Shown one piece after another: positions 28,312-36,651 of a DNA stretch of 36,758 nucleotides; the first letter of the stretch is position 1; each line of letters begins with the position of its first letter. Source of the DNA: Chloroflexota bacterium (GTDB taxonomy: Bacteria; Chloroflexota; Anaerolineae; UBA4142). The translations under genes were made by a program, and so were the position numbers. The notes under the pieces were generated by a model. It was not told the DNA's origin, did not search any database, and worked only from the letters and a program-made list of their open reading frames with translations. The DNA lies in assembly GCA_016215025.1 (NCBI GenBank), contig JACRMI010000064.1, positions 1 through 36,758 on the forward strand, written 5' to 3'.

Positions 28312-29560
28312 TTTCGATTGGCTGCGAATATTCGGAGCCGTGATGGTCGTCGTGGCACACTGCGCCTTGTCGTTCAGTCCCTGGACGGCGATATTTAGCC
28401 CTGATGGAGCGTTCGCTGAGTTGAGCAACGCTCCATCGAGCAAGTTCTTTAGCGAACTGTTATGGAATTTGAACTTGTGGCTGATGCCGTTGTTTATGCT
28501 TCTCGCGGGCGCAAGTGTTTGTTACACGCTTGGCAAACGGTCGAACCGCCAGTACGTGCGCGAACGCTTGCTGCATTTGGGATTCCCGCTCATCGTTCTG
28601 CTTGTGATTTTCATCATTCCAGCTACGTACTGGGTGCGAAGCTCGAGCGGGCAATTTGACGGCTCTTTGCTAGAATTTTATTTGCACTATTTTGAGGGCG
28701 TTGCACCGGATGGAAATTTTGCTCTTTTCCATATGTGGTTTCTGGTCTATCTCTTGATCTATGCGCTGTTGGCGCTGCCTCTCTTCCAATTCTTTGCAAG
28801 CGCAGCCGGTCGTCGCTTGATGGATAAACTCGCGCGCGCATCTAAGCGCACGGGCGGAATTTATTTGTTCGCCATTCCATTAGTGATCGTTCAATTGGCG
28901 CTGATTCACGTGTCACCACCGCCCGTGTTCGCTGCTCTCGTCAACGATGGGACCCGGTTTGTATCGTTCTTCCTCGTTTTCATCTTTGGCTATATTCTCA
29001 ACTCCGATTCGCGTTTTCAGATGGCTATCGCAAGACAATGGCGGCTTATCGCGATTGTCACGGTGGTGACCTCGGCGGTGATGTTTGTCATCGCGTGGCA
29101 GGATAGTTTTAATCCTTACGTCTCGCTGCCCCTCGATTATTCCTGGGAGTACGTCGGATTCTGGACCGTGTTCGCGTTGAGCAGTTGGTCGTGGCTGATA
29201 ACGTGGCTTGGAGTGGGGCAGCGTTTTTTGAATGTCAACCATTCGCTTTTGAAACGCGCATCGACGGTAACTTATCCACTCTATCTGCTGCATCCAATCG
29301 TCTGGATTCCCAGCTTGTTTATCGTCCTGCCCTGGCAAGTCAATCCGTTTTTCGGTTTCGTTGCGCAAACGGTTATCGTTCTCATTGGAACGCTGGCGCT
29401 TACGGCGTTGTTGCAGTGTTGGTCGGTCACCCGTTTTCTGTTGGGATTGAAAACGAAAACCGCGCCAAGCCAATTCAGCCTCCGACGCAGTAAAGGAGAA
29501 GAGAATTTGCCGCAGGGCGTATCGGCAACCGCCGAAAAGGGCGCAATACTCGTGCAATGA
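28295..29560 (+). CDS. Membrane acyltransferase, family 3 (OafA/OpgC-like)
   Basis: A 421-aa multi-pass protein. The N-terminus YDFDWLRIFGAVMVVVAHCAL has the family's D-x-R...H pattern, with the catalytic-type His at about 22. FHMWFLVYLLIYAL is the conserved second region, and about ten membrane helices follow; TYPLYLLHPIVW is the typical late motif. These enzymes move acyl groups onto extracytoplasmic sugars or lipids. The last 45 residues are hydrophilic and poorly conserved. GGAGG precedes the ATG, which overlaps the receiver gene by 17 bp. The acceptor molecule is unknown; glycosylated carotenoid or envelope sugar are possibilities only. Confidence 0.88.
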   Translation: MNRRYDFDWLRIFGAVMVVVAHCALSFSPWTAIFSPDGAFAELSNAPSSKFFSELLWNLNLWLMPLFMLLAGASVCYTLGKRSNRQYVRERLLHLGFPLIVLLVIFIIPATYWVRSSSGQFDGSLLEFYLHYFEGVAPDGNFALFHMWFLVYLLIYALLALPLFQFFASAAGRRLMDKLARASKRTGGIYLFAIPLVIVQLALIHVSPPPVFAALVNDGTRFVSFFLVFIFGYILNSDSRFQMAIARQWRLIAIVTVVTSAVMFVIAWQDSFNPYVSLPLDYSWEYVGFWTVFALSSWSWLITWLGVGQRFLNVNHSLLKRASTVTYPLYLLHPIVWIPSLFIVLPWQVNPFFGFVAQTVIVLIGTLALTALLQCWSVTRFLLGLKTKTAPSQFSLRRSKGEENLPQGVSATAEKGAILVQ

Positions 29561-29639
29561 TTGCGAAAGCAGAAACTGGTGGCTGCACCACGACAATGGT
29601 TAATAATCAAAACGACCAGATCTTTACTCTGCGACTTGA

Positions 29640-29672
29640 GACAAAAGACTATCTGATTGGCGGTCTTTTGTC
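29640..29672. terminator. Hairpin after the acyltransferase gene
   Basis: GACAAAAGAC (29640-29649) and GTCTTTTGTC (29663-29672) form a perfect 10-bp stem with a 13-nt loop. The T residues are within the stem, so termination strength is uncertain. Confidence 0.6.
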
Positions 29673-29760
29673 AGTCGCCGGTCAGGATTATTTGCGCAGG
29701 GCAAAGTAAAATCGCTTCAGATTGCGAACCGCAAAGCAATTATGTGTGCGAAGACAGCCA

Positions 29761-29779
29761 CTAGTCAAAATCGCGTAGA
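29761..29779 (+). repeat. 19-bp intergenic motif upstream of a terminator, copy 2
   Basis: CTAGTCAAAATCGCGTAGA matches 27772-27790 except at two positions, again followed by ATGAAG and an AGACC-type terminator. Confidence 0.5.
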
Positions 29780-29802
29780 CCATCTATGCTGAATTATGAA
29801 GC

Positions 29803-29830
29803 AGACCGCAACCCAAGCGGTCTTTTTTTA
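29803..29830 (+). terminator. Rho-independent terminator
   Basis: AGACCGC (29803-29809) pairs with GCGGTCT (29817-29823) over AACCCAA, followed by seven T. It lies upstream of crtB and isolates it from the preceding operon. Confidence 0.85.
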
Positions 29831-29942
29831 TTATGCGCGAATTCAAGATTTTATCGATGTGGATCACGCGCGGGTCTGTTATGATGCCATCGAACATTGT
29901 AACGCTTTGGCGATTCGCGCGTAAATCAGGTGGAGGAAATTG

Positions 29943-30884
29943 ATGATCATATTGTCACCGCAGACATGGGAAAGCCGTTTGCTTTCACTTGCGTACGAAG
30001 GGTATGGTTCGGTCAACGTTTCAGCGATCCGCCCCATCGCTGATTCGCTCTCGCTCTATCGCGCGTACACCTCCTGCGCCGAAATCACCGCGACTCACAG
30101 CAAAACATTTCACGCGGCGACGAGTCTCTTGCCCCGCGAAAAACGTCGCGCCGTCCGCGCACTCTACGCCTTTTGCCGCGTCGCCGATAACATTGTCGAT
30201 TGCTGCGACTGCGATGCCAAAAAATCACTGGCGACTTGGCGCAAGCGCGCGCTTTCCTCTCAGCCCCCCGCAAATGATCCGATTGCCATCGCCTGGACGG
30301 ATACACGCCTGCGTTATCGCATTCCGACTCGTTACGCCGAACAGCTCATCGATGGTGTCGCGCGCGATTTGCACCAAACGCGCTATCAGACCTTTGACGA
30401 ATTGACCGCGTATGCGTACGGCGTCGCATCGACTGTTGGCTTGATGAGCATGCACATTATCGGTTACGCCAGCGCCGACGCAATTCCATTTGCGATCAAG
30501 TTGGGCGTCGCGTTGCAACTCACCAACATCTTGCGCGATGTCGGCGAAGATTGGCGCGCGGGACGACTCTACTTGCCGCAGAAGGAACTCGCCGCATTCG
30601 ATTTGAAAGAAACGGATATTGAGAACGGATGCATCGACGAACGCTGGCGCGCGTATATGCGCTTTCAAATTGCGCGCAATCGCCAACTCTATGCGGAAGC
30701 CATCCCAGGAATCAAAATGTTGAACAAAGATGGTCGCTTTGCCGTCATGGCAGCCGCCGAACTTTATCGCGCGATTTTGGACGACATTGAAACGCACGAC
30801 TACGACGTGTTCAATCGACGGGCGCATGTGAGCACAGCCCGCAAGTTGAGCAAGTTGCCCAAAATCTGGTGGCACAGTCGCTAA
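29943..30884 (+). CDS. crtB: Phytoene synthase
   Basis: A 313-aa squalene/phytoene synthase family enzyme that joins two geranylgeranyl diphosphates to phytoene. Both Asp-rich Mg/diphosphate sites are present: DNIVD (82-86) and DVGED (199-203, in [20 protein letters not shown]). [12 protein letters not shown] and RVADNIVD match phytoene rather than squalene synthases, and the neighbours crtY and crtI confirm this. Start chosen at ATG 29943 with GGAGGA 5 nt upstream; the TTG just before it is an alternative. It is the first gene of the carotenoid cluster. Confidence 0.93.
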   Translation: MIILSPQTWESRLLSLAYEGYGSVNVSAIRPIADSLSLYRAYTSCAEITATHSKTFHAATSLLPREKRRAVRALYAFCRVADNIVDCCDCDAKKSLATWRKRALSSQPPANDPIAIAWTDTRLRYRIPTRYAEQLIDGVARDLHQTRYQTFDELTAYAYGVASTVGLMSMHIIGYASADAIPFAIKLGVALQLTNILRDVGEDWRAGRLYLPQKELAAFDLKETDIENGCIDERWRAYMRFQIARNRQLYAEAIPGIKMLNKDGRFAVMAAAELYRAILDDIETHDYDVFNRRAHVSTARKLSKLPKIWWHSR

Positions 30885-30887
30885 GTT

Positions 30888-30955
30888 CCTCCAAGTTAGT
30901 TCCCCTATTTCCCTGGAACTTGGAACTCGGAGGAACTCTGGGAACTTGAGAACTG
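30888..30955 (+). repeat. GTTCC-rich repeat, left flank of crtY
   Basis: A run of GTTCC and GGAAC units between crtB and crtY. The block ATTTCCCTGGAACT (30907-30920) and AGTTCCCC (30898-30905) recur in reverse complement at 32174-32242, at the other end of crtY. No function is visible. Confidence 0.65.
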
Positions 30956-30977
30956 AGAGAAATCTGGAAGTTGGATT

Positions 30978-32255
30978 ATGGATTACGATTTTATTTTCAC
31001 AGGTGGGGGTTTGGCGGGATTGAGTCTGGCGTATCATTTGGCGCACAGTCCGCTCCGCGATTCATCCATGCTGATCATCGACCGCGATGCAAAGAATCGA
31101 AACGACCGCACATGGTGCTACTGGTCGAAAGAATCTATGCCGTTTGATGAAATCGCGCAATGCGAATGGAAGCAAATCAAGTTTGTGGGTAGCCACCTTC
31201 CTGTCATTTCGAGCGAAGGCAGAAATCTCCCGCCGCAGAGTAAGAGATTTCTCGGCACAAAAGACGGTCCTCGAAATGACAGCTACGAACTAAAAATCGA
31301 TTTAGGCGACTATCGCTACAAGATGATTCGCGGAATCGATTTTTATCGGTTCGTGCGACAAGAACTCGCGGCACAGCCGAATATCCGATTTTCCCAAGGA
31401 ACAGTTGATGCGATTCAAGAGGGGGGAGATCATGCGCAGGTTTTGGTAAATGGACAAAGCAACACGGCGCGTTGGGTCTTTGACAGCCGCTTCAATTGGA
31501 AAACATTCAATCCTGCTCAAGCCCATTCATTGCATCAATATTTTGTGGGCTGGGAAATTGAAACGGCAGACGACATGTTCGATCCAGAGACGCCAACGCT
31601 CATGGATTTTCGCACACCGCAAAAACAAGCGATGCGCTTTTTCTACGTGCTGCCCTTTTCGAAACGGCGCGCGCTGGTGGAATATGTCTCACTAGCGCGA
31701 GACAATTACCGTGATGCACTGAGTAATTATATCGAGAGAGTATTGGCGATTAGAGACTATAAAGTTGTCGCCACCGAAGGCGGCACGAACCCGATGACCG
31801 ATTATGCGTTCTCACGTCGCGCAGGCAAACACATTTTGAATGTCGGCACGCGCGGCGGCAGAATCAAACCATCGACGGGATATGCGTTTGTGCGCATCCA
31901 ACGCGATTCGGCGGCGATTGTGCGATCCCTCGTCGAGCAAGGGCATCCATTCAACATCCCCGCTGATTCACGCCGTTATCGCTATTTCGACACACTCATG
32001 CTCGACGTGATGCAACGGCACGGCGATCAAGTCAAATCGATTTTTGCTGCGTTGTTCAAGAACAATCCCATCGAGCGCGTTTTGCGTTTGCTGGACGAAG
32101 AGGGTTCGGTTGTTGAGAACGCGCAACTCCTTGCATCGCTGCCACCGAAATTATTTTTGGAAGCAATTTCAGCAAACTCCCACAGTTCCCCAAAGTTCCA
32201 ACGAGTTCCAGGGAAATTCGGGGAACTCAGGGGAACTCACATGGAGGATTTATGA
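30978..32255 (+). CDS. crtY: Lycopene cyclase (CrtY type) with an in-frame insertion
   Basis: A 425-aa FAD/NAD-binding lycopene cyclase. It has FTGGGLAGLSLAYHL (dinucleotide fold, 7-21), the family motif NDRTWCYW (about 42-49) and the conserved YKMIRGIDFYRFV (about 114-126), with late GTRGGRIKPSTGYAF. It closes the ends of lycopene to make beta rings. Residues about 75-102 are encoded by a palindromic repeat (31201-31282) and replace what is normally a short loop. The last 25 or so residues come from the GTTCC-rich repeat, so the natural C-terminus has been extended or altered. The stop overlaps the crtI start (ATGA). Activity despite the insert is plausible but untested. Confidence 0.87.
   Translation: MDYDFIFTGGGLAGLSLAYHLAHSPLRDSSMLIIDRDAKNRNDRTWCYWSKESMPFDEIAQCEWKQIKFVGSHLPVISSEGRNLPPQSKRFLGTKDGPRNDSYELKIDLGDYRYKMIRGIDFYRFVRQELAAQPNIRFSQGTVDAIQEGGDHAQVLVNGQSNTARWVFDSRFNWKTFNPAQAHSLHQYFVGWEIETADDMFDPETPTLMDFRTPQKQAMRFFYVLPFSKRRALVEYVSLARDNYRDALSNYIERVLAIRDYKVVATEGGTNPMTDYAFSRRAGKHILNVGTRGGRIKPSTGYAFVRIQRDSAAIVRSLVEQGHPFNIPADSRRYRYFDTLMLDVMQRHGDQVKSIFAALFKNNPIERVLRLLDEEGSVVENAQLLASLPPKLFLEAISANSHSSPKFQRVPGKFGELRGTHMEDL
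31201..31282. repeat. Palindromic repeat element inserted in frame in crtY
   Basis: CTGTCATTTCGAG (31201-31213) and CTCGAAATGACAG (31270-31282) are perfect 13-bp terminal inverted repeats of an 82-bp element. Inside, AGAAATCTC (31221-31229) pairs with GAGATTTCT (31244-31252). The TGTCATTTCGAGCGAAG...AGAAATCTC pattern is a familiar dispersed intergenic repeat in several bacterial groups. Here it lies within a reading frame without breaking it. Confidence 0.8.
32174..32242 (-). repeat. GTTCC-rich repeat, right flank of crtY
   Basis: The inverted copy of the repeat at 30888-30955; AGTTCCAGGGAAAT (32204-32217) is the exact complement of 30907-30920. It is translated as the C-terminal tail of CrtY and ends at the crtI ribosome-binding site (GGAGG, 32243-32247). 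Confidence 0.65.
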
Positions 32256-33793
32256 ACACAGCTTTGGTTATTGGCGCAGGCATTGGTGGAATCGCTATAG
32301 CGGCACGTCTCGCGGCAAGTGGTTATCAGGTTACCGTAATCGAAAAGAATAGCAAGCCAGGCGGACGCTGCGATCAAATCATTCGGGATGGACATCGCTT
32401 TGATATTGGTCCAACCCTTTTCTTGATGCCGCAATTATTCGCCGAAACGTACGCCGCGCTGGGTGAGCGCATGGAAGATCACCTGGAGTTGCTGCGTGTT
32501 GATCCGACGTATCGCATCCGTTTCGACGATGGAACCGAGTTGTCGCTCACCTCCGATCTGAACGCGATGCGCGATCAAATCGAAGCGATTGAACCGGGGA
32601 GCATGAGCGGTCTCTTGCGATACCTTGCAGAAGGTGAACAGAATTGTCGTGTGTCTGTGGATCGCTTTGTCGGTCGCAATTTCTATAATTTGCTGGACTA
32701 TTTCAGTCTTCAAAATTTGCCATTGCTATTTCAACTCAAGGCACTCAAAAAGCACTATGCCAATGTCGGCAATTATTTCCATGATTCGCATCTCAAAGCG
32801 GCGTTCACTTTTCAAAACATGTATCTCGGCATCAGCCCGTTTGATGCGCTGGCAACTTATTCGTTGATCCAATATACCGAGATGGCAGAGGGTGTTTGGT
32901 TTCCTAAGGGCGGCTTGTATCGCGTGATTGAATCGTTGGAGTCGATTGCGAAAGCACGAGGGGTGCAATTCATCTACAATGCACCGGTTACAAAAATTCA
33001 GGTCGATCAAGACCGTGCGACCGGCATTGTGTTGCGGGATGATTCGCAACTCAATGCGGATGTGATCGTTACGAACGCCGACTTGCCGTATGCTTATCGC
33101 GATTTGCTGCCGGACGAAGGCGCTGCCAAGCGCTTGGAGAAATTGAAATACACCTCCTCGGCGATCATGTTCTACTGGGGCGTCGACAAAGTCTATTCGC
33201 AACTTGGCACACACAACATTTTCTTAGCGGGCGATTATCGCGCCAGCTTTGATCGCATTTTCAAAGACCATACGCTGCCCGACGAACCCAGTTTCTACGT
33301 CCACGCGCCCGCACGCATCGATTCAACGGCGGCACCGGCGGGACAGGATACGTTGATGGTGCTTGTTCCTGTCGGTCATCTCGACGACGCCGCCAATCAA
33401 GATTGGAGTGCGTTGCAAGCTAGGGCACGTAAGACTGTGTTACAAAAGTTGGAAAAATTGGGGGCAAGCGATCTCGAACAGCATATTAAATTCGAGGTGA
33501 GCTATACGCCTGAGGATTGGCAGACCCAATACAATCTTGCGAAAGGTGCGGCGTTTGGATTGAGTCACAATTTTATGCAGGTGGGCTATTTGCGCCCGCA
33601 GAACCGTCATCCGCGCTATCGCAATCTATATTTTGCTGGAAGCAGCACACATCCTGGCACGGGTTTGCCGCTGGTGTTGCTGTCGGCACGCTTGACGACC
33701 GAGCGCATCTTGAAAGAGGTCGCTGTCCCACAACCGTCAAATGTTCACAGTGTGACGAGCGCACGCAATGCAGGATTCGCCGTTTCTCAGTGA
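32252..33793 (+). CDS. crtI: Phytoene desaturase (CrtI family)
   Basis: A 513-aa FAD enzyme. The N-terminal dinucleotide fold is ALVIGAGIGGIAIAARLAASG with EKNSKPGGRCDQI, followed by RFDIGPTLFLMP. The middle has YLGISPFDALATYSLIQYTE and GVWFPKGGLYRVIESL, and the C-terminus has the carotenoid desaturase signature NLYFAGSSTHPGTGLPLVLLSA. It converts phytoene towards lycopene at the membrane surface. The start overlaps the crtY stop as ATGA with GGAGG upstream. Gene order crtB-crtY-crtI gives a complete path from GGPP to cyclised carotenoid. Confidence 0.92.
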   Translation: MNTALVIGAGIGGIAIAARLAASGYQVTVIEKNSKPGGRCDQIIRDGHRFDIGPTLFLMPQLFAETYAALGERMEDHLELLRVDPTYRIRFDDGTELSLTSDLNAMRDQIEAIEPGSMSGLLRYLAEGEQNCRVSVDRFVGRNFYNLLDYFSLQNLPLLFQLKALKKHYANVGNYFHDSHLKAAFTFQNMYLGISPFDALATYSLIQYTEMAEGVWFPKGGLYRVIESLESIAKARGVQFIYNAPVTKIQVDQDRATGIVLRDDSQLNADVIVTNADLPYAYRDLLPDEGAAKRLEKLKYTSSAIMFYWGVDKVYSQLGTHNIFLAGDYRASFDRIFKDHTLPDEPSFYVHAPARIDSTAAPAGQDTLMVLVPVGHLDDAANQDWSALQARARKTVLQKLEKLGASDLEQHIKFEVSYTPEDWQTQYNLAKGAAFGLSHNFMQVGYLRPQNRHPRYRNLYFAGSSTHPGTGLPLVLLSARLTTERILKEVAVPQPSNVHSVTSARNAGFAVSQ

Positions 33794-33811
33794 CACTCGG
33801 AATGATATCGG

Positions 33812-35254
33812 CTATGACGACCTAATCTTTTCCAAATCGGATAGGGCGGTGCGTGCTGCGTGGTAACCACACATCCCATGCACACCACCGCCTGGTGGTG
33901 TCGATGAAGAGCAAAGATAAATCCCGCGCGCCGCTGTTCGATACGGATTGAGACTCAACGTCGGTCGCGTATAGAGTTGCAGCAAGTCCGCCGCGCCGCC
34001 GTTGATGTCGCCGCCGACGTAATTGTTGTTGTGCGCTTCGATCCACGCCGGCGTCATCACGTGCTGTCCGATAATGCAATCGCGAAAGCCCGGCGCAAAG
34101 CGTTCGAGTTGTCCTAGCATTCGTTCGGTCATGTCGAATGTTGATCCATTCGGCACATGGCAGTATGCCCATACCGTGTGCTTGCCCTGCGGCGCGCGCG
34201 TTTGATCGAATAACGTTTGTTGCACGACGAGCATGTACGGTTTCTCTGGCGGTTTGCCTTCCGCTGATTCTCGTTCCGATTGCGCAATCTCCGCGAGTGT
34301 TCCCCCCAAATGAACTGTTCCGGCGCGTCTGCATTCTTTGGCTTTCCACGGAATCGGACCGCTGAGCGCAAGATCGATTTTGAAAGCACCTTGCCCGTAT
34401 CGAAACTTTTCCAGCGCACGGCGATAACCATCGGGCAAGCGTTTCCCCGCGATGTTCACCAACTGCCGCGGGGTTACATCGAACAGATATGCGCGAGCCG
34501 CTGGCAACTCGTCAATCGATTCGACGCGATGATTCGTAATAATTTCTCCACCCAGCGATTGCAAGTATTTCCCCAGTGCATCCGCCAACCTTTGCGAACC
34601 ACCTTTCACGATGGGCCAGCCTGTTACGTGAGCGGCAAGCGCCAATGCCATGCCATAAGCGGCGGTCGACAAATTTTCGAGTGGAAGCATCGTATGCGAC
34701 GCGATACCGGCAAACAATCCCCGCGCGTGTTCATCGCCGAAAAGAAATTCGGCGAGTGCGCGGGCGGGCATGATCGCGGGCAGGGCAAAGCGTGCGAACG
34801 TGAGGGGATGATGCGGCGGAAGGGGAAGTGGTCCGAGCAAGTCTCGATTGAGTTGATCGGAATTTTTGACAAGTGGCTCGATCAAACGACGATAATTTTT
34901 CGCATCATCGCCCAGAGTCGCGCACGTTTGCTGCATCGAGCGATAGAGCACCGCGGCAGTTCCATCGTCCAAAGGATGCGCCAGCGCGGCATCGGGCGTG
35001 ACCAACTCGACGCCCAATTCGGTGAGGGGAATTGATTTGAAGAATGGCGAGACGACCGTCAACGCTTGCACGGTCGAACAAATATCGTGGATGAATCCTG
35101 GCAAGGTCAATTCTGCCGACCGGATTCCGCCGCCAATCGTTTCATTCGCTTCGTAGACCAGCACAGATCGACCTGCGCGCGCGAGCGTGATGGCGGCGGC
35201 GAGTCCATTCGGTCCCGCGCCCACTACGATTGCATCGAATTCTTTTTGCGGCAT
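33812..35254 (-). CDS. FAD-dependent oxidoreductase of the phytoene desaturase/PYROXD2-like group
   Basis: A 480-aa flavoprotein. FDAIVVGAGPNGLAAAITLARAG and YEANETIGGGIRS form the dinucleotide and FAD-binding region, HDICSTVQAL and WPIVKGGSQRLADAL mark the amine-oxidase-like fold, and PGGGVHGMCGYHAA is the C-terminal FAD motif. It resembles CrtI but belongs to the group of uncharacterised NAD(P)/FAD oxidoreductases near PYROXD2. It is convergent with crtI, 18 bp away. A role in carotenoid modification is suggested only by position. Confidence 0.87.
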   Translation of the reverse strand: MPQKEFDAIVVGAGPNGLAAAITLARAGRSVLVYEANETIGGGIRSAELTLPGFIHDICSTVQALTVVSPFFKSIPLTELGVELVTPDAALAHPLDDGTAAVLYRSMQQTCATLGDDAKNYRRLIEPLVKNSDQLNRDLLGPLPLPPHHPLTFARFALPAIMPARALAEFLFGDEHARGLFAGIASHTMLPLENLSTAAYGMALALAAHVTGWPIVKGGSQRLADALGKYLQSLGGEIITNHRVESIDELPAARAYLFDVTPRQLVNIAGKRLPDGYRRALEKFRYGQGAFKIDLALSGPIPWKAKECRRAGTVHLGGTLAEIAQSERESAEGKPPEKPYMLVVQQTLFDQTRAPQGKHTVWAYCHVPNGSTFDMTERMLGQLERFAPGFRDCIIGQHVMTPAWIEAHNNNYVGGDINGGAADLLQLYTRPTLSLNPYRTAARGIYLCSSSTPPGGGVHGMCGYHAARTALSDLEKIRSS

Positions 35255-35264
35255 TCGTTTTTTC

Positions 35265-35759
35265 TCAAAAAGGTTTTGTGACCATCAAGATGACGATCAG
35301 AACAACGCCGGCCAATTCATAGAGATGGGCAGCTTCAACCACTGGATCGGCAAAGGCGGCACGTAATTCTGGGGTGACTTGCGCTTGCTTCAACGATTGC
35401 TCCATCGCTTGTCCGAACTTTTTCCCGCGGGGTAAAAAGATGAGTTGGATAAGCGGCATCATCGACAAGAAAATGATGAGCGACACGAAAACCCAATTGG
35501 ATTTTCCACCTTCAAGAAATCCTAGGACAGGCTAGCCCTGCGCCCACGCCGTAAATAATCCGAGCAGTGCGACGGCCATGGAACCGGGGATGACCATCGT
35601 GTTTTCAAAACGGCCTGCCAATTGAGCAAGCGCATCGACGATTTTAATTTCCGATGCCTTGGCTGCCTGCGACAGTACAAGCCGTCGTCCTAAGAGTCCG
35701 GTAATGAACCAGATCGCGACGAGCACATGCAGTAATTTCAAAATGATTGCAAGATTCAA
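35265..35759 (-). pseudogene. DUF2269-like membrane protein with in-frame amber codon
   Basis: The start is TTG 35759 with GGAGG 5 nt upstream and TTGA overlap with the previous stop. The product reads NLAIILKLLHVLVAIWFITGL...PGSMAVALLGLFTAWAQG, a TAG at 35532-35534, then in the same frame PVLGFLEGGKSNWVFVSLIIFLSMMPLIQLIF to a stop at 35265. About 164 codons in all, four membrane helices. Both sides of the TAG are conserved-looking, so one base change (for example CAG or TGG to TAG) inactivated it, or there is readthrough or a sequencing error. It resembles the DUF2269/CopD-like four-helix group; function unknown. Confidence 0.7.
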
Positions 35760-35989
35760 CCTATCCTCCGTTTCGCGGCAGCCGCATCCACTGCTTTTAA
35801 CCACAGACTGACCTGGGTTGGTTGCATCGTTTCATCGATCACTTTCATTAACTCGCCGCTCAACTTTTCCAACTCGACTTCGTCGCGCGCTGTTTCGGCG
35901 AATCGCGCGAGCACTTGTTGCGCGTCGTACTTGCGGCGATAAACGCGATGATCGATCATATCTTGGATGCGATGGCGGAGGGGATTGAA
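35756..35989 (-). pseudogene. C-terminal remnant of a membrane sensor-like protein
   Basis: The frame reads FNPLRHRIQDMIDHRVYRRK then YDAQQVLARFAETARDEVEL and MQPTQVSLWLK, ending at 35756. This is the conserved C-terminal segment (FxPLRrRiQxxIDRRFYRRKYDA...TmqPxhvSLWLr) of large multi-pass signalling proteins common in Chloroflexota and Actinobacteria. A TGA lies in frame just upstream (about 35990) and the membrane part is missing, so it is 5'-truncated. It could be translated from ATG 35959 as a 67-aa peptide, but that is unlikely to be functional. Confidence 0.55.
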
Positions 35990-36024
35990 AAATCACACAA
36001 ACCGCGCGAATCTCACAAACGCCT

Positions 36025-36651
36025 TCATCCTTCTGCCCTTTGACGAATGTCAGCCGAGGACTCTGGATGCGCTGTGTCGCTCCATCGTTTCGCCAGCATC
36101 CGTCCCATGACCGCGCCGCCTACAATCGCCGCGCCGAGATCGCCGACGAACATGACCGTCAGCATCGTAAAGCGCTCCTCCGCACGCGGCGCGCCAACAA
36201 CCCAGCCCGCCGATTCCATTGTCAGGTTGATCATCAGGAAAGTGATTGCCGCCGCCAGTCCCACGCGCCACCCCAGCGTTTGCGCCAAGGCGTTATCGTT
36301 CAAGCCCATACCGATTGCCCACGCGCTCACGCCGGCGATCAAGAATGCCGTCGGCACAAATAACAGCGTGAACAAGCGATGCAGTGGAATGATCGCGCCG
36401 AATTGTTCCAACGCAATCGGTTCGATCGCTTGGAGCATGAGACCGGCTGCCAGTGTGATCGGCGCAAAGCCCAATGCTCCAGCAATCGCCATGCGCCTTC
36501 GATTCGCTGCGGGTGCGAGTCGTCCCATGAGAATGCCCCATCCTGCGCCGCCCGCAAAAAATCCGCCAAGCGCAAAAATCGCTGGGAGTACAACTTGCAT
36601 CGGATCGAGCGGTTGAAAGGCATTAGCGCAAAAGTCACTTGGGCACATCAT
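36025..36651 (-). CDS. Multi-pass membrane protein, unknown function
   Basis: A protein of 191-208 aa with about six membrane helices (from VVLPAIFALGGFFAGGAGWGILMGR to FVGDLGAAIVGGAVMGRML). No family is recognised; the small-residue-rich helices and length are reminiscent of minor transport or sensory membrane proteins. The start is uncertain: ATG 36651 begins with a Cys-containing hydrophilic segment, while ATG 36600 (MQVVLPAIF) would begin directly at the first helix; neither has a clear ribosome-binding site. It lies in the same orientation as the two broken genes downstream. Confidence 0.65.
   Translation of the reverse strand: MMCPSDFCANAFQPLDPMQVVLPAIFALGGFFAGGAGWGILMGRLAPAANRRRMAIAGALGFAPITLAAGLMLQAIEPIALEQFGAIIPLHRLFTLLFVPTAFLIAGVSAWAIGMGLNDNALAQTLGWRVGLAAAITFLMINLTMESAGWVVGAPRAEERFTMLTVMFVGDLGAAIVGGAVMGRMLAKRWSDTAHPESSADIRQRAEG

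Larger units (their letters stand above)
29561..29942. other. Intergenic region before the carotenoid genes
   Basis: No gene is supported. It contains two terminator-type hairpins (29640-29672 and 29803-29830), the second copy of a 19-bp motif (29761-29779) and a presumed promoter for crtB. TATGAT at about 29879 is a candidate -10, without a clear -35. Confidence 0.5.

Noticed and set aside
28913..29596. Minus-strand frame of 227 codons over the acyltransferase gene
   Set aside because: The plus strand encodes a convincing acyltransferase with membrane helices; the opposite frame is highly charged shadow sequence.
34280..35035. Plus-strand frame of 251 codons opposite the FAD oxidoreductase
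   Set aside because: The minus-strand frame carries clear FAD-binding motifs at both ends; the plus frame is rich in Arg/Cys/His, as expected of a shadow.
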